In this document: piece after piece, positions 11,797-24,952 of the stretch
How the letters are laid out: each line of letters starts with the position of its first letter
Numbering within the stretch: position 1 is the stretch's first letter
Source: Ophioceras dolichostomum
Taxonomy: Eukaryota > Ascomycota > Sordariomycetes > Magnaporthales > Ophioceraceae
Assembly: GCA_003049485.1 (NCBI GenBank)
Contig: PYST01000273.1
Coordinates: 1-54,307 of the forward strand
Length of the DNA stretch: 54,307 nucleotides
Direction of reading: 5' to 3'
Notes under the pieces: model-generated
What the model was told of the DNA's origin: nothing
What the model saw: only the letters and a program-made list of their open reading frames with translations
The model's database searches: none
Made by a program: the position numbers and the translations under genes

Positions 11797-12421
11797 GGCA
11801 CTGCACAAGGGACAGACAGGCTAGAGAATCCTTCCTAGACACACGCCCTGCCAACCTGCCGTCCTTCCTTCCCCCGCGCCCCCTCCACCTCAGCAACAGC
11901 ACTACGTTGTATGCAGCAGGCAGGCCTAGGACTCACAATGGTATAGCTAACAATCTACTAATGCAGGACAAAGCCTGATCAGGTGCTTCGTGCATTCAAG
12001 CAAGAAGGATGATGAGTGCTCCAGGGGCGGTGCGACTCACACCTCACGCTATTACATATTTCTTCGTCATAATAGTGGCAACTGTGGTGGGAATCCACAC
12101 ACGCTAGCCCTGGACCGGGGGTTGACTGTTGGAAAGTCTGCAAGCCCGCATGGAGAGAGAACAGCTGCGAACTCCAGGGTTTGTTGGGCTAGGGCAGGCA
12201 TCATTTCGTTGCGGAATACCACCACCGTTGTCTACCTCCACCGATTGACCCACTTCCCCGGCGTGGTTCTGCCTCGTCCGGACCCGAGGAAAGCGCCAAG
12301 GGACGAGTGAGCACAAGGCCGTTGCAGATGGTGAAACTGGGATGAGCCCTGATATCTTGTGTGTGCGGTTTGTCGAGTGTTCGTGACTACGACACTGGAG
12401 AGCGTCGACAAAACACCGCCT

Positions 12422-12871
12422 ATGGTTTTCTACACTCTTAACACCATTGAAGCCATCAGGGGGGAAAAGGTGGAGTTTCATGCAATGAAACAAATGCGAG
12501 CTCATCACCCAACGCCAATACAGACACTCCTGTCATCCCTGAGTGTTCCGATTCCTAAGTTCGGCTGGCTCGGCCGGCTTGTGATGATCGGTATCCCTGG
12601 AAGAATTTTCCCCAGAAGCTTCTTGCCGCTAGGAGGTATTGAGGGGGAGGGCCTTTCAGGGCTTTCACACGTTTGCCGCATGGAAGGCCTGTCGGTACCA
12701 AGCTGTGGTGATGTGTGGTCCTTTTCTAGACTCCCCTCCCTAAATCACCGAACGATGATGGAAGTTCTAGTCCAGCGCCTCTGGAACTTCATGATCGGCG
12801 CGGGATACCCGTTTGATGAAGAGGACACGAGGGCGGCAACGAGGCAAGGAAGAATATCCCGGTCTACCTAG
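12422..12871 (+). CDS. Weak hypothetical ORF, 149 codons
   Basis: This is the longest ATG-initiated frame in its neighbourhood, running from ATG (12422-12424) to a stop at 12871. The frame is open further upstream to about 12359 but without an ATG. The translation is of mixed composition, not simple sequence (for example MVFYTLNTIEAIRGEKVEF), with a hydrophobic Pro/Gly/Leu/Ile stretch in the middle. I recognise no family, signal peptide or membrane segment. A frame of this length is not unusual by chance in a 54-kb window searched six ways, and an antisense frame overlaps its start. It is listed only so that it can be tested. Confidence 0.15.
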   Translation: MVFYTLNTIEAIRGEKVEFHAMKQMRAHHPTPIQTLLSSLSVPIPKFGWLGRLVMIGIPGRIFPRSFLPLGGIEGEGLSGLSHVCRMEGLSVPSCGDVWSFSRLPSLNHRTMMEVLVQRLWNFMIGAGYPFDEEDTRAATRQGRISRST

Positions 12872-15216
12872 AGAGGAGTTATGGGATATAACAGAGCACC
12901 ACTACAGCAATGGCGAAGCCGCTACCAACCAGAACTGAGAGGGAGGCGAGCAGCGAAGAGCCCGGACTGGGTTCTCACATGCCGAAACACCCTACGAAGG
13001 GCGTCATCGCAAGGGTAACTAACCCCTTTCTCTCGCATGAAGCGAGTGATGATATTGAGCCGAGTTCAACAACGATACAGACCTACTTGCCTACCACCAA
13101 CCCACCCAGGGCGTTAACCGGTTCGGAAGGAAAGTGGACGCGATAGAAAAGAAACAACGAGGATAAGCAGAGCAGCACGGAAAGAGATCCGTCCACCCAC
13201 ACGCCCCTTGGAGATATTCCACAGCTTTCCTCCCAACACCATCACGTATCCTAGCAGGCCATGCCAAGTGAGTGACGCTGCCTACTTCTACCAAGCGGAG
13301 ACTGCGGCGGGCACATGTTTTCCTATCAAGAGCCGTCGTTTGGAAACTCCACGCTCTATCTCACTCGTGGATCAAAGTTGGCAAGCAATATTTCCTCACA
13401 AATAGTACGCGCCCGGAACCCTGACGAGGCATACATCGTCACTATTCCCCTCCAAAGTGGATCGCATGCCGCCGAGCGAAGAGAAGGATGAGGCTGGCTG
13501 CTATGGAGGAGACCGCCATGGAGGCGGAGGAGGAGGAGGAGGAGTGAAGCCATCGAGAGCCTCTCCAAACGAGTTGCAAACCACGAATCCCATCCCACTA
13601 ACTAACAAGAATAGCTTTTTTATTGAATATCCCTCACTTCCTCTCCCATCTCGGTCCACAGCGGTGGCATTAAGATAGTCTTGAAAGGCGTTTTGTTTTG
13701 CTACTTCATCAAGCCCAGCCGAAGATCGCCATATTCAGCAGATACGGCGTCCCGTTCACTCCGTCTCATTGAGCCGAGGGAAGTCCGATCGAGCGAGGCA
13801 GTGAGTGGGTGAGTGGGCTTTCTCGATTTAGAGCAGTGGATGTATTTCTTTTCTTCTTGGCGAGGGAGAGGAGGCTCCGGCAGAATTCGTCGGTCATGGA
13901 CTGAGTAGTGGTGATGTCCACGTTGGCGTCCGTCGTCCACCCTCGTTTAGAAATGGGTGTCTGTCGGCTTCCTCTCCTGACTGCATACATTCTGCGTGCC
14001 AGTGGGCTACTAGTTATGAGGAATGGAAGGCGCCTAGGTAGGCGTTGAGAATTCACTCTGTCGTGTTGGATCGGGGAAGGGAAGAGACGATGGGCGGGAG
14101 GACTAATGACAGCTCGAGTACATTACCTACGTTTGCTCTCGCTACAAGAGGGAGCTAATACGTTTAGGACAAGAGGGTCGTTCATTCGTGTACAAGATTC
14201 GCTGCTCACGCCTGGGGTGTAGGCCACCAGGCACACGTCCTACCAGCCTGTAGTGAAGCCAGCGATGGCAGCATCATCTTGGTCTGCGACCTCCAGTGAC
14301 AGTCTCCCCCTCTCCCCCTCTCCCCCTTGCGGTCAGGACCAACCAGCCCCTCCGCCTCCAGACTGCCGACCAGCCTTTGGGACCTATGCCACAAAGCTCT
14401 ATAGAGAAATCATTGGGTACCTACCAACTAGCCGGCCGGCCCAGCTCGCATGGCGGTGGCAAAAGCCCCTGAGATAGCCTGCCAGCCAGTCGCCCGATGT
14501 CCTGCCCATATGTTCGTTCGCACCCACTCCTAACCGCGGTCGAAACACATGCGGTACGCTGCTTCACTGGACGTTTCCCTCCACTGCACAGTTGGCAGGT
14601 TGACAGGCCGGCAGATACCTACCTACCTACCCACCCCCCTGACGTACCTAAATGGTCCGAAGAACCGCCCTGTCCTGCGTGCCATGCATCCATGCCGTCA
14701 GGGCAACGGACTGAAGCGAGGCAGTTTTGGAGAGGCAGTTTCGGACCTCAGCAAAGGCCTAGAGGAATCGCAACCGGGGCCACCGCACTGGCGGGCAGAG
14801 AGGCAGACTCTACGTTGACCTTAGCGAAGCCCGCCAGCCAACCAGCCGGCCGGGCCAGCTTAGGCCATTCTTGCTCTACCGTACTTAGCCCTGCCTACAA
14901 AAGAGAGCAGTAGTCGTCATCTTTTCACCGCTTTTATTGTATTTAACCCCTGGATAGAAAGCTAGGCCAGACATTTCATCCGCGAGTGGACAGAAAGGCG
15001 ATGACAGTAGGCAGACTTCGAGGGTCTCTGGAAGCCGCCTACTGAAACCGCCTAATGACTGGTCAGTTGGGCCATTCTTGTTCGACCTTGGACCTTTCCC
15101 TACAAGAAGAGCCATGGTAAGATGTGTTTTTGCCCACCGCGTGACCTGTAGTATCCTCTAAAGAGTGCCAATCAAGAAAGTACACTGATAGGTAGGCCGG
15201 GAGCCGGACTTGAGGT

Positions 15217-15234
15217 ACACACACACACACACAC
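15217..15234. repeat. AC dinucleotide microsatellite, nine units
   Basis: A perfect AC run followed by an imperfect extension (ATACAC). Confidence 0.93.
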
Positions 15235-16906
15235 ATACACATTCACGCCCCCATTTAACCAGTTTGAGGCGGTTTTACTCCCTATTCCTCCTCCCCCAAA
15301 CTTAGACTACCTACCTACACAGATGAGTTTGTGGTTATCACTTTCTCGGGACCTTTACCATGTCATCTATCACGAAAAGGTTCCTAAAAGTCGGGTCCGC
15401 AAAGCGTCGAATCGCCGATGGGTCTTGGTTGACCATAGCCAACATACCACGTGGCTGATGAATACTACAGGATTGTGCCCAGGATGTACTAGAATGTGAT
15501 GCGCTTGGACGTTAAGTCTCTCCACCACCAGCCTAGCCCACCTAATGTAGGTACGTAGTTGAGACAGACGCGCGCAGGTTGTTGTTGCATAGGGACCCAT
15601 ATTGATAGGGACCTTGCCTTACGCCACCCAGCCACGCGACACGTCTTTGTGCGCGGACATGCCGGTGCAGGTGGACTTTGGCTTGGACTGGCGGTGGACG
15701 TGGACAACGAAGTGGAAGCAGTGGCTGTTTGGGGTGCGGCGCTTGTTGCAGCTGTCTCCTGGCGGCGCAGCCTGTTTCCTGACCCAAACTTTTTTTTTCC
15801 CTCTTCCATGCTGTTTGGTGTCTTAGGAGGTTAGATCCCGTCCCTCGTCCCCCGTCACCCCTCCTCGGTGACCCAGATGGGTATGAGTATGGGGCAACGG
15901 CTCCTTCATTCCCCTCCCCATCGCTGATACCTACCTACCTAGTCTCTGTTCTGCTACTTTGCTGCAGGGGATATGTCGGAAGGTCGGCTCGACACGGCCA
16001 GACCAGGCTGCATCTATGGATCTGCCGCCTGACCATCAGAACATCATAATAACACCCTTGTCGTCTTTCCCCCCTTGCACATACATTCAAAGCATTATTC
16101 TGTCTTGTTCAGCCAGGGCATTCTAGAACACTGCCACACTTCTTGATAAGGAGGGCGTGTATGTCAGTGTGTCTGCTACACACTCGAATCTGCGATCGCA
16201 GGGGGGGAAGGGACATTGACAGGGGCGGCACATGGCGTGCCTGGTTTGTCCGGCCCGGCGATAGGCAAACGAGCGAAAGCGAATACTCCGTATTCTCTTC
16301 TCCTACGGAGCTTGCAGATCCACTACCGCCTGCACTAATACCTGTGTCTCACTTTCACGGAGTAGCCAGCTGACAAATGTCCTTTCCGGTTTGGAGGATG
16401 GGCCGGCTGGCTGTCTGCCCTGCCCAGTGCCCAGCATACCCATGGATGGGTCAGTATAGCATACATAGCAGTTACAGCACTAATATCTATGGCTTAGCAA
16501 ACCAAGCTCAGGAAGGCCCGGGCTGGGCAGCTGGGCACCTGATGACGACGCACGAGTGCCTCAGGCGCTGTTGGTTGGGACGCTGGCCGCACCTGGGCCG
16601 TGCTCTGCACAGTAGCGTGTAACGTGGAGGTATTTGCCTCAAACGGAGCCTACCGCCTAGCCTGTTGGCCTATATCCAGCACCCACGACGAGGGAGAGGA
16701 CGAATCCGTCACAAAACCACCCCGCTCGCCTCGCCTACCAACTAACTCAAACGGTTCCGTCGGACTACCTACATTGGGTATGGATGTATATATATCTACC
16801 TCCCTTGGTAGTTAAAGCGTGCGGCGGCGAGCAGCGGCGAGGCGGGAGTGGGCGAATTATGCCGATAGCATTGTGGGAGAAAGTGGGGAGGAGGTAGGTG
16901 AGAGAC

Positions 16907-16959
16907 AAAGAGGGAGAAAGGGAGAAAGGGGAAGAGGGAAAGGGAAGAAGAAAAAAAGA
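16907..16959. repeat. Pure polypurine tract of about 53 bases
   Basis: The plus strand is only A and G from about 16907 to 16959, with further purine-rich DNA to the left. Such mirror-like purine tracts can form triplex structures, but no function is shown here. Confidence 0.85.
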
Positions 16960-18617
16960 TCACGGGGCAAAACGGTCACGGAAACAGGCCTTGCTTGCCC
17001 CCATCAGCCAGGGTGTTGCGTGTTGTGGCTTGGGCGCAGGTGGTTGAAGAAAGGCAAGCTAAGGGTGTTGATGAGGTAGGGAGTCTTTTGTTTCGGTTCG
17101 GTTGGGGCAAAAAGTAAAGCGAGGAGGAGATGGGAAGGATGGAAAGAGGAGAAAAGCTGCTGCAGAACCAGATCGCAGCTCCATCGACAGTTTGTTTGAA
17201 GATTGTGTAAAAATAGAAATGGGACCCAAATGCTTATTTGGACCTTTTGGGGTCTTTTTCGAACTACTGCAGGATCCCAACCCAGCCGAACCCAGCCGGA
17301 GCCTACCAGAAGCAGTGGCACTAAGAAACACCAAAAAATCTGGGCCACAGCGTCGCACGAAGAGAGCCAAGGGCGAAAGGAGGCGAAAAGAGGCGATGAA
17401 GGCGGGGAGGGGGGGAGATGATTGGATCAAGATTGATGATGGTGTAAGTCTGTCCGTATGTCGTACTGTATCGTCCGTACCCAGCATCCGATGTTAGTAG
17501 CCGGTGTGCAGGGCATCCTGACTAATCATCACGCAAGTGAGAGAGTTGGGAAGAACCTGGGAGGTTAAAGCACTGAGACCTCCGATGCGAGACGCGACAG
17601 ACGCCGTCGTCGACCCGACCAGACCAACAGGCAAAGCGAGCGGCGGTCGTATTTTGAATTTTCTTGGCCAGTCTGGACAAGGTGCTTACTGCGTGCGGGA
17701 CACCCGCGATGGGTGTGTGAGAGAGATCATGGATGATATGACGATGATGGGTGTGTGGCGATTTCGAGACCCGGCGACCCGACCATACCGAACGAGACCC
17801 AACAAGGCCCAAAGAGGAGAGAGAGCTTGAAGGCCAAGAAGGACCGACCATGACCAGGACCAGGACCCAGGACCGATGGTCGTCACTGCCCACCGCCAGG
17901 CAGGTATGAGTTATTAGGTCAGAGCTACGATGAAGTAGGGGCACTAGCAGGGGCAGATTTGCAGTCCGTCCCATCAGGCCAGGCAGAGCCAGGCAGGCAA
18001 CACCCGCAGATATCCAGGCATACATACATGCAGGCAGATAGATGCGAGATAAAGACCGGATGGAGCCAATTAAAAACTTAAAATCCAGGCAGGTTCGGGG
18101 TCTTTCTTGCAGTAAGTCCGAACCTACCTGACCGACCTGAACAAAATCCCGTGATGATCCGCAGGCTACAGCATTTTTCGAACGAAGCCCAGCCCAGCCC
18201 AGCCGTGCATGGCCATGCACGAGCCATCCATGTCTGCTATGGGAGCATTGACAACCGAAACATTGTTGTAGCGAGGTGCTGTTCTCAAGAAATGCACAGC
18301 CACACACATACACACTCACTCACTCGGTGTGAGCGGGAGGGGGAGGGGAGTGCAGCCAGCCATCGAATTGAACCTTGTAATTCGCTCATTTGAATCTGGA
18401 GACCAGGGCAATAGACCGAGATAGCCGCAGTCTTTGAAATCCGAACCGGTGGGCAAGGTAGGTACCGAATAGGGCCGGGACGAGGACATCATCGTTCGAC
18501 CCTGGCAGTTAGTCCATGGTGTTGTTCCACGGATACATACCGCCGGAGTTCATCAAATAATAGGACACGGTCTTTTTTTCTCTCGCCTTGTTTTCGCCGC
18601 CGCCCCGACAGGAGGTG

Positions 18618-18636
18618 GATGATGATGATGATGATG
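18618..18636. repeat. GAT trinucleotide run, about six units
   Basis: A perfect GAT run in non-coding DNA. Confidence 0.93.
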
Positions 18637-20245
18637 ACATGACTGGCTGGGGTCGGCTTTTAGTTAGTGTCGGCCGTTTTGTTGGAAAAGTTCACATTAT
18701 CATCTTCGCCATCCAGTCCAGTCAGTCCAGGTAGGGTGGTGGCGTATCGTAAGCAAGCCACCTAGCCAAAAGACGGCCTGCTTTGTGGGCAGTGCAGGGC
18801 ATGAGATATTTGGGGGGAGGGGGGGAATGGCCCGCGGGAAAGGAAGGGAGCTAGCTGCTGGCGGACGACACGAAAGGCGAAATATGTCGAGATGTTTCTA
18901 AATTCTTCATTCATCCCGTCCTTTGTCTGTCTGTTTGTTTGTTTCCTCCCCGCACGCCTCGATCGCTCAGCAAAACACTACCTAGGCAAAGGATCGAAAG
19001 GAATCATGTTTCTATGTACGGATATTCGTAGATACTTCCTTTCCCGTATTGCGGGGGGTTGGGGTTTGGTCATACCGCCCGCAATCGGCGACCAGAGGAG
19101 CTGAGATGCTGGCTGGTTCCTCTCGCTCGTCAATCGGTAATTGAACTTCAAAGTTGCAGATACGCGCGTGCAGACGCCCGCGCATATGTGGCGGCGTTGT
19201 GTTTTGGAAATGATGGTGGTGGTGACCTTGCTACCCAAGAGGAGGCGGGTGGGTGTGGTGTGGTATCCGTACAGTGTAGGTATTGGATGGATGGAAGGTG
19301 GTATCGCGCGTTGAGGCTTTGAGGCTTTGCACCAGACGCAATCTGATGTCGAGGTAGTAGTAAACTGGCGAAACAAATCATCGGATCAGATGTCGCCCTG
19401 CATCTCGAACCCGAAACGACGCCGTCCCATTGCACAGGTGGTTCAAAAAAGAGACGAACGAAAGAGAGAGCGGGTTCTGCAGCGGGAAGCAATTGGAAGT
19501 GAGAGGTGACAAAGCTGCTGCTCCGTCTGTCCTGTACAGTGTACAAGCCACTAACGCCACCAAAGCACTGGTAGAAACTTGAAACACGAAACACTGGACA
19601 TCTACCTGCAGCAAACCCCGACTCTCACACACCCCTCCCTCCAGTCTGGTTCCCCCCTTACCCTTTCCCAAATCCCACTCAGCTTGCATTCAGCTTGCAG
19701 CGAGTTTGAGTTTGGGGGTGGGGAAGCTTTTTTGCCAATCCAGGAGAGTTTGCTCAGGCTTGCTCTTGCTCCTTCCCTACGTTATCTCAACGACCTGAGC
19801 CTTGCACTCATTCTTTTTTGAGACATATCTCCGCCGCTCTCCCGCCGCCGCTTCTCGCCGGCTAGATGGCAGCAGTCTGGTCTTCGTCTTGGGGCTCGTA
19901 CCCCACCGAAAAGTTCAAAGGCGCTGGCCCTTTTCGGCATCACTTCCCAGTCGAGACAGCTCCTCCGCATCAGAAATTTGGGGGCGATATGTGCCCTGCC
20001 TCGTGCTTGCGTGCTTGTGCGAGCAGTGCCCCGTGTTTTTTTTTTTTCTCCCCGATGGCGGCGGGCGGAAAACTTACTATTCTCTTAGTAGTACTACATG
20101 TACGACTGTGCTTCAGCGTTGCAGATCCGTCCTCACTCTGTGCGACAAGACATAATGTTTGTTCTCAGCACGTATTCGTAATTCTGTCGGGCTGGCCGCC
20201 TGCTATCACATTTAGGTCGCCGAGGTCCTGACCGTGAGGCTATAC

Positions 20246-20272
20246 CACCTAGGTAGGTCAGGTAGGTGGTAC
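20246..20272. repeat. Inverted repeat built from CCTACC/GGTAGG motifs
   Basis: ACCACCTA and its complement TAGGTGGT flank a centre that also contains CCTAGG and GGTAGG. The result is a potential hairpin with an 8-base stem. Confidence 0.7.
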
Positions 20273-23200
20273 TAGTTAGTGTAGAGATAGACGCTCAGCT
20301 GACGTTTTGTTTGACATGACATTTCGGCGATCATCAGCGACAAGATCAGCGGGGGGCGAAAGGTGCAGGCTTGGTTGGCCCTTCGCTGTTGATCGACGTC
20401 CACCACCAACTCCAAGCAGGTGACACTGACAGGGCTGTCCACTTACGACACTCGACGCTGTTACTAGTCCCGGCCGATGTTCACCAAGGGAAGGGAGGGG
20501 GCTCAGCTTACCTAAGAAAAGAACCTCGATCGAGGCGGCGGGTGTCCCCTTCCTCTCCCCAAATCCCTTTAGTATCGACTCAGCACGGGAAGGGCGGGAC
20601 ACTTTGATGATGATGGCGATGCCGGCGGCCGATTGGCCTGGCCTTAGCTCCGAACAATACCTGAAGAAGCCAGGCATAGTTGCCACCCTCGCCTCAAAGC
20701 AGTTTTGACTAACTGCACTGGGACGCGTTGCCATAAGGGGTCTATCAGGTGGTTGTTGTTAAGCGGGCGAGATGGGGCTCCGAGGGCGCCTCCCTCTCTC
20801 TCTTCCTCTTTCTTTCTTTACTATCGATTACTGGAGCACAGAAGATCCTCTCTGGGGTCTATGGCGTCTCCAGTCTAGTCTCGCTGGTGGTTCGGACGTG
20901 CTGCCTGAAGAAGGGGTTCTGGTCCGATAAGGCGGCGAACGTGGGACCCGATATCGATGATACATGTAGCTTTGGGTAGTCGGTACCGAGATCTCGTCGC
21001 CGCCTCCGCCGCCCCGCGCGCGTGATCTCCTCCACCCCGCCTGGCTGCCCGCCTTTAGTTGTATTTCTTTTTATGTCTTCTCTTGTGTCTGTGATGAATC
21101 CCTGAGAATCCCTGATCGAGGTCGGAAACCCTTGTTCGTGCTCGCTTGTTCTGGGCGTCGTGGTGAGTTTGATGAGAAGGATGATCACCATGTGGATAAC
21201 GCTTTTCTTCTTTCCTTCTCGACTGAAGATTCGAGCCGGGCTGGTGGCGGGTAGACCCACATCGGCCCACACCGAACGGCGACGAACAAGCGAGAAAGAA
21301 AGAGAGCAAAGGAAACCGACAGACATGGGCTGTGTGTGTGATGATTAGTGTTGTGTGCAACGGGAGGTGATCTGCTAACACAGTGGTAGCAGGATGGCAA
21401 CAGGACAACCAACCAGAGGCGACGATGGAAAAGTTCATGAAAGGGAAGGGAGATCACAGGGGGGGGGGATATGAAAGAAGGCCCCGCGACGACCGCGCCG
21501 CCATCAATGATGGCTTGCATGGATGGGTCCTCTTTGATTTCTCTCTCGAGTCCCAGTTCTTCTTTTCCTCTCCACCCCACTTTGACCGTGGTTGTCGAGA
21601 AGCTGGTGAGTGGGTGATTCCAGGTCCCGGCCCGTGCCCCATCGGGCTGCTATTCTGGTCGGGGCTGTGAACCTTTCCAAGTCCCGACCACTCCCCCCCC
21701 TGCCCCCGACAACAGGAAACCGCCGAAAGCAGCTCAGCAGGCAGCGCCTGGACAAGACCACAATCGTCGCAGAGAGAAAGGAGACTTGCCAAAACAGAAA
21801 GGCTAGGGAAAAAGAATCAACCCCACCCCCGCCAAAAGGAACCCTGGCTCGATTGAACCTTGGAAGTTTGAGCTGTCCGGTCCCATCGCGAGTGGGGAGT
21901 GAGGATGTGATGAGCGGGAAAGTGCGAGCGAGATGTGCTGGTGCGATGTGCAGCTGCGGCCGAGACGACGAGACGTGTCGGCAGGTTGAAGCGATTCCCC
22001 ATTTCCTTCCATCTCCATCAATTCCTCCACCTACAGTGGTATCTGCATTATACCTTAGGTACCTACCTATACGGGCACCTATCTGGCTTGAAACTGAATA
22101 GCAATGGTAGCAAACAGGCGAAAAAGGGTCAGGATCACCCAGTCTCCTGCTGCACCCCGCCACTCCTCGCTTCCCAAGTTGCTATCTGTCGTCTATGCGG
22201 GCGTGTTGTTTGTAAGTTCCAAGCGTTTGTTTCGATCTCCCTTTCTCGGACGGCGGATAGTGCGACCTCGATTCATCCTGATGAATCCTCTCAGTGGTGC
22301 CCTGCTCTGCCCTGGCAAATTGATGGGGAAGATTACCACAACGAAATAACATGACAGTTAGCTTTGGCCCCAGAATTACTTCATTACTGCCCTGCTTCAG
22401 TTCAGCACTGATCAGTGGTATAGCCCCCCTGCAGCCGCTGGCTGGCTTGGCTGGCTGGCCAGCTGGCGGATGAGGTGACGTGACGATCCAAGTCTGCATG
22501 TGCACAGCACCTCACCACCTCCTTCCCCCCCATTCGAACACTCTCCAAAACGTTTTACCTGGAACAACCTAGGCGTCTTTTCCCACCCAGCTCGGCGGGA
22601 TGAGCCTCAACGCAACCAGAGCGTTGCGGTTTTTTGGTGGGTAACGTAACAAACCCGGCAAGCATCAAGGTTGGTTGGTGAGCATTTGCGCACAGTCCAC
22701 TCACGGCTGGCCACGGGGCTGGGCTTGCTGGCCGGCCTTCGTAACTGGCCGCCGCTTTCAGTTCACATTGATGAGTGCAATATGCCTACCCGTTGCAAGT
22801 AGTAGCAGCCGCTGCGGCAGTGGCAGTCGTCCAGAGTTTGTGCAACGGTTCCACGACCACCCCCCTCGATCTCCGAGAAAGTATCTTTCACTTGATACGG
22901 GGCAGCCTGCATGCTCGCATCAAATCTACACATTGATCGTCCGAACCTTGTGTTCATCACATCACATCCACACACAGACAACAACGTACCTACGCACTTT
23001 TTATTTTATTTTTCAGCTCATGTATGTGTATCAGAAGTGTATATCTAATATCTGCGTGCTCGGATACATGTACATGACTGTTCAGACCCCAGACGGAGAA
23101 CAACGGGGCAGGGGGACGGAAGATTCCTCATCAGGGGTCGGGGATCCTCGGGAGATCATCTATGCAAAAAAAGCACATGGTGGAATATCATAACTGACTA

Positions 23201-24952
23201 CGTACTCCGTGGCGAATATGTCAAACTCCAAGCCTGCCTACCTGGTAGCCAAGGGGTTGTATCTAATGTTAAGTAATTTGGAATCTGCCTTGACATTTGA
23301 GTTCATTGATCTTTCCGACCCGAGCTATAGCTACATACATATTTCTTTTTTCTTTGATTTTCTCTCCTGATTTACCAAAGAGTGGGCGGTGGGTATATGA
23401 CGTGGGGTGTATGCGTGGGATTCATGACAATTCGTCTTCATGGGAGTTAACCGGGGAGTGGCCAAGGGGAAAGAAGCAAAGGGAGGAGAGAAGAGAATCC
23501 AGCTGCCGACATGTGACGACCGAATATATGTACAGCAAAAAAGAAGAGGGGAAAAAAAGAGAAAACGAGACTAGGACAAGAACATAAAACGCAAAATGGG
23601 ATAGTAGACGCAGGTGAAAACATTTGAGAACAAACATGTTTTTTCGACCAAGGTTGTATATACTGATGCAGATGATGATGGCGATGTTGTTTGTTACCCT
23701 GTGTAAGAAGGATAACAAACTAACAGGTACGTGGTAAGGTATCTTTCCATATCCAAAGAGAATCCGAAAAAAAATTGCTTCCATCTCGTCTTCTCTAAAC
23801 TCTTCTTCTTCGTTCTCTGCGCTGCGATCAGGTCGAATGACCGAGGCTCTTTCATCTTTCTTCTTCCTTTCCTATTCCCGTGATGTCCTGGACCCGTTCC
23901 GGCCAGCCAGCCCATAAGATAAAGTAGAGAAAAAAAGAGATCCAAACGTACGTAAGAAGGAAAAAGAAAGAGCAAAACTATCAAACAAAAGACCAAGAAA
24001 ATTGCAAGGAAAAAAAAAACAAAAAAACAGACAAAACCGCCGCCTCTGCGCGCGAGCCATCTGGTGTGGTTCTGCGGCGCAGGGGTTTCCAAGAGTTCAA
24101 GAAACGCCAGATTGTACCCAACCCATCTCCCCTTCCACACCGTTCTCATTCCCACCCCAAGAGAGAAAGAGAGAGAGTTGTTACCGAGCCAGAAGAAAAG
24201 AAGACAAGAAACTTAAACCAAAAATCAGAAAAAAAAAGGAAGAATTTTTTTTCAAAAACCCGAATGCAAGGAATCGAAGGCGAAAAAAAGGGGGTGATCT
24301 CGAAGCGAACGTAAATGGTATATGGTAAAGAAGATGCTGAGAATTGAATGGATGATGAACAGCTGAATGGATGGATGGGCGAGTCCCCTTGTGCGTTTTC
24401 TTTTTTTTTCTTTTTTTTTTCTTCTCCTTTTCCTTCGTGAATTTTCCATGCTGGTGCTGGACCTGGTGCTGGATCTGGTGCTTTGCGTCGTGTGCTCCGC
24501 CCCTGGCACTCTCTGGCTGGCCTGTCTGTGCCCCTTTTGTGCCGGGACGAGGCCACCACTCCGCAGTCTCACTCTTTCTCGACCACGCACCCGCCGCCGC
24601 ACAGTTGTGGCCTTCTGGGCCCTCTGCGCTCTCTCTCCTTTTGCCTGTTCGGGACATGAGAATGTGGTGGTGGTGGTGTCGCTGTGCTAGCCGAGGCATT
24701 TTTCATTGTCCTCGCCCAAGGCCGCTGCCGGCCTGACCATCCGTCCTTCCACCTCAGCCTCAGCCCTCTCGGTCGGCCACCCGATGCCGCATCTCGTGGT
24801 CGGTATGGGGTGTCTTCGAAAGGTTTGCGTTCTGGGAGTGGTGTATGTGTGACGAAGTGTGAGAGTGTCGGTTTTTTGTCTGACCTGGCCAGCAAGCCAG
24901 CTCTAAGCTAGAGGCGATACGATGAGGAAGGGGAAAAGAAGAAGTAGATAAA

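Larger units (their letters stand above)
10309..12421. other. Gene-free stretch upstream of APC2
   Basis: Beyond the probable promoter I see no supportable gene. Short open frames on both strands (for example 11494-11676 + and 11990-12310 +) show no recognisable domains. A small tandem array of an 8-base unit (TCAGACGC, three copies) sits at 11771-11796. Confidence 0.45.
12872..24952. other. Gene-free stretch of about 12 kb
   Basis: I find no gene here that I can support. Long frames at 17522-18319 (-), 21504-22163 (-) and 22675-23193 (+) have low-complexity or Ser/Arg/His-rich translations with no family signature. Contents seen are an AC run (15217-15234), a pure purine tract (about 16907-16959), a GAT run (18618-18636), palindromic GGTAGG clusters (20246-20272) and a strongly A/G-rich strand with T-runs from about 23.5 to 24.45 kb. 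The last few hundred bases probably include the 3' untranslated region of the zinc-finger gene. Confidence 0.45.

Noticed and set aside
17522..18319. 265-codon minus-strand frame as a gene
   Set aside because: The translation is Ser/Leu/His-rich with no domain, a plus-strand frame overlaps it, and there is no splice or start context in its favour.
21504..22163. 219-codon minus-strand frame as a gene
   Set aside because: A 163-codon plus-strand frame overlaps it. Both are low-complexity, and neither has family features.
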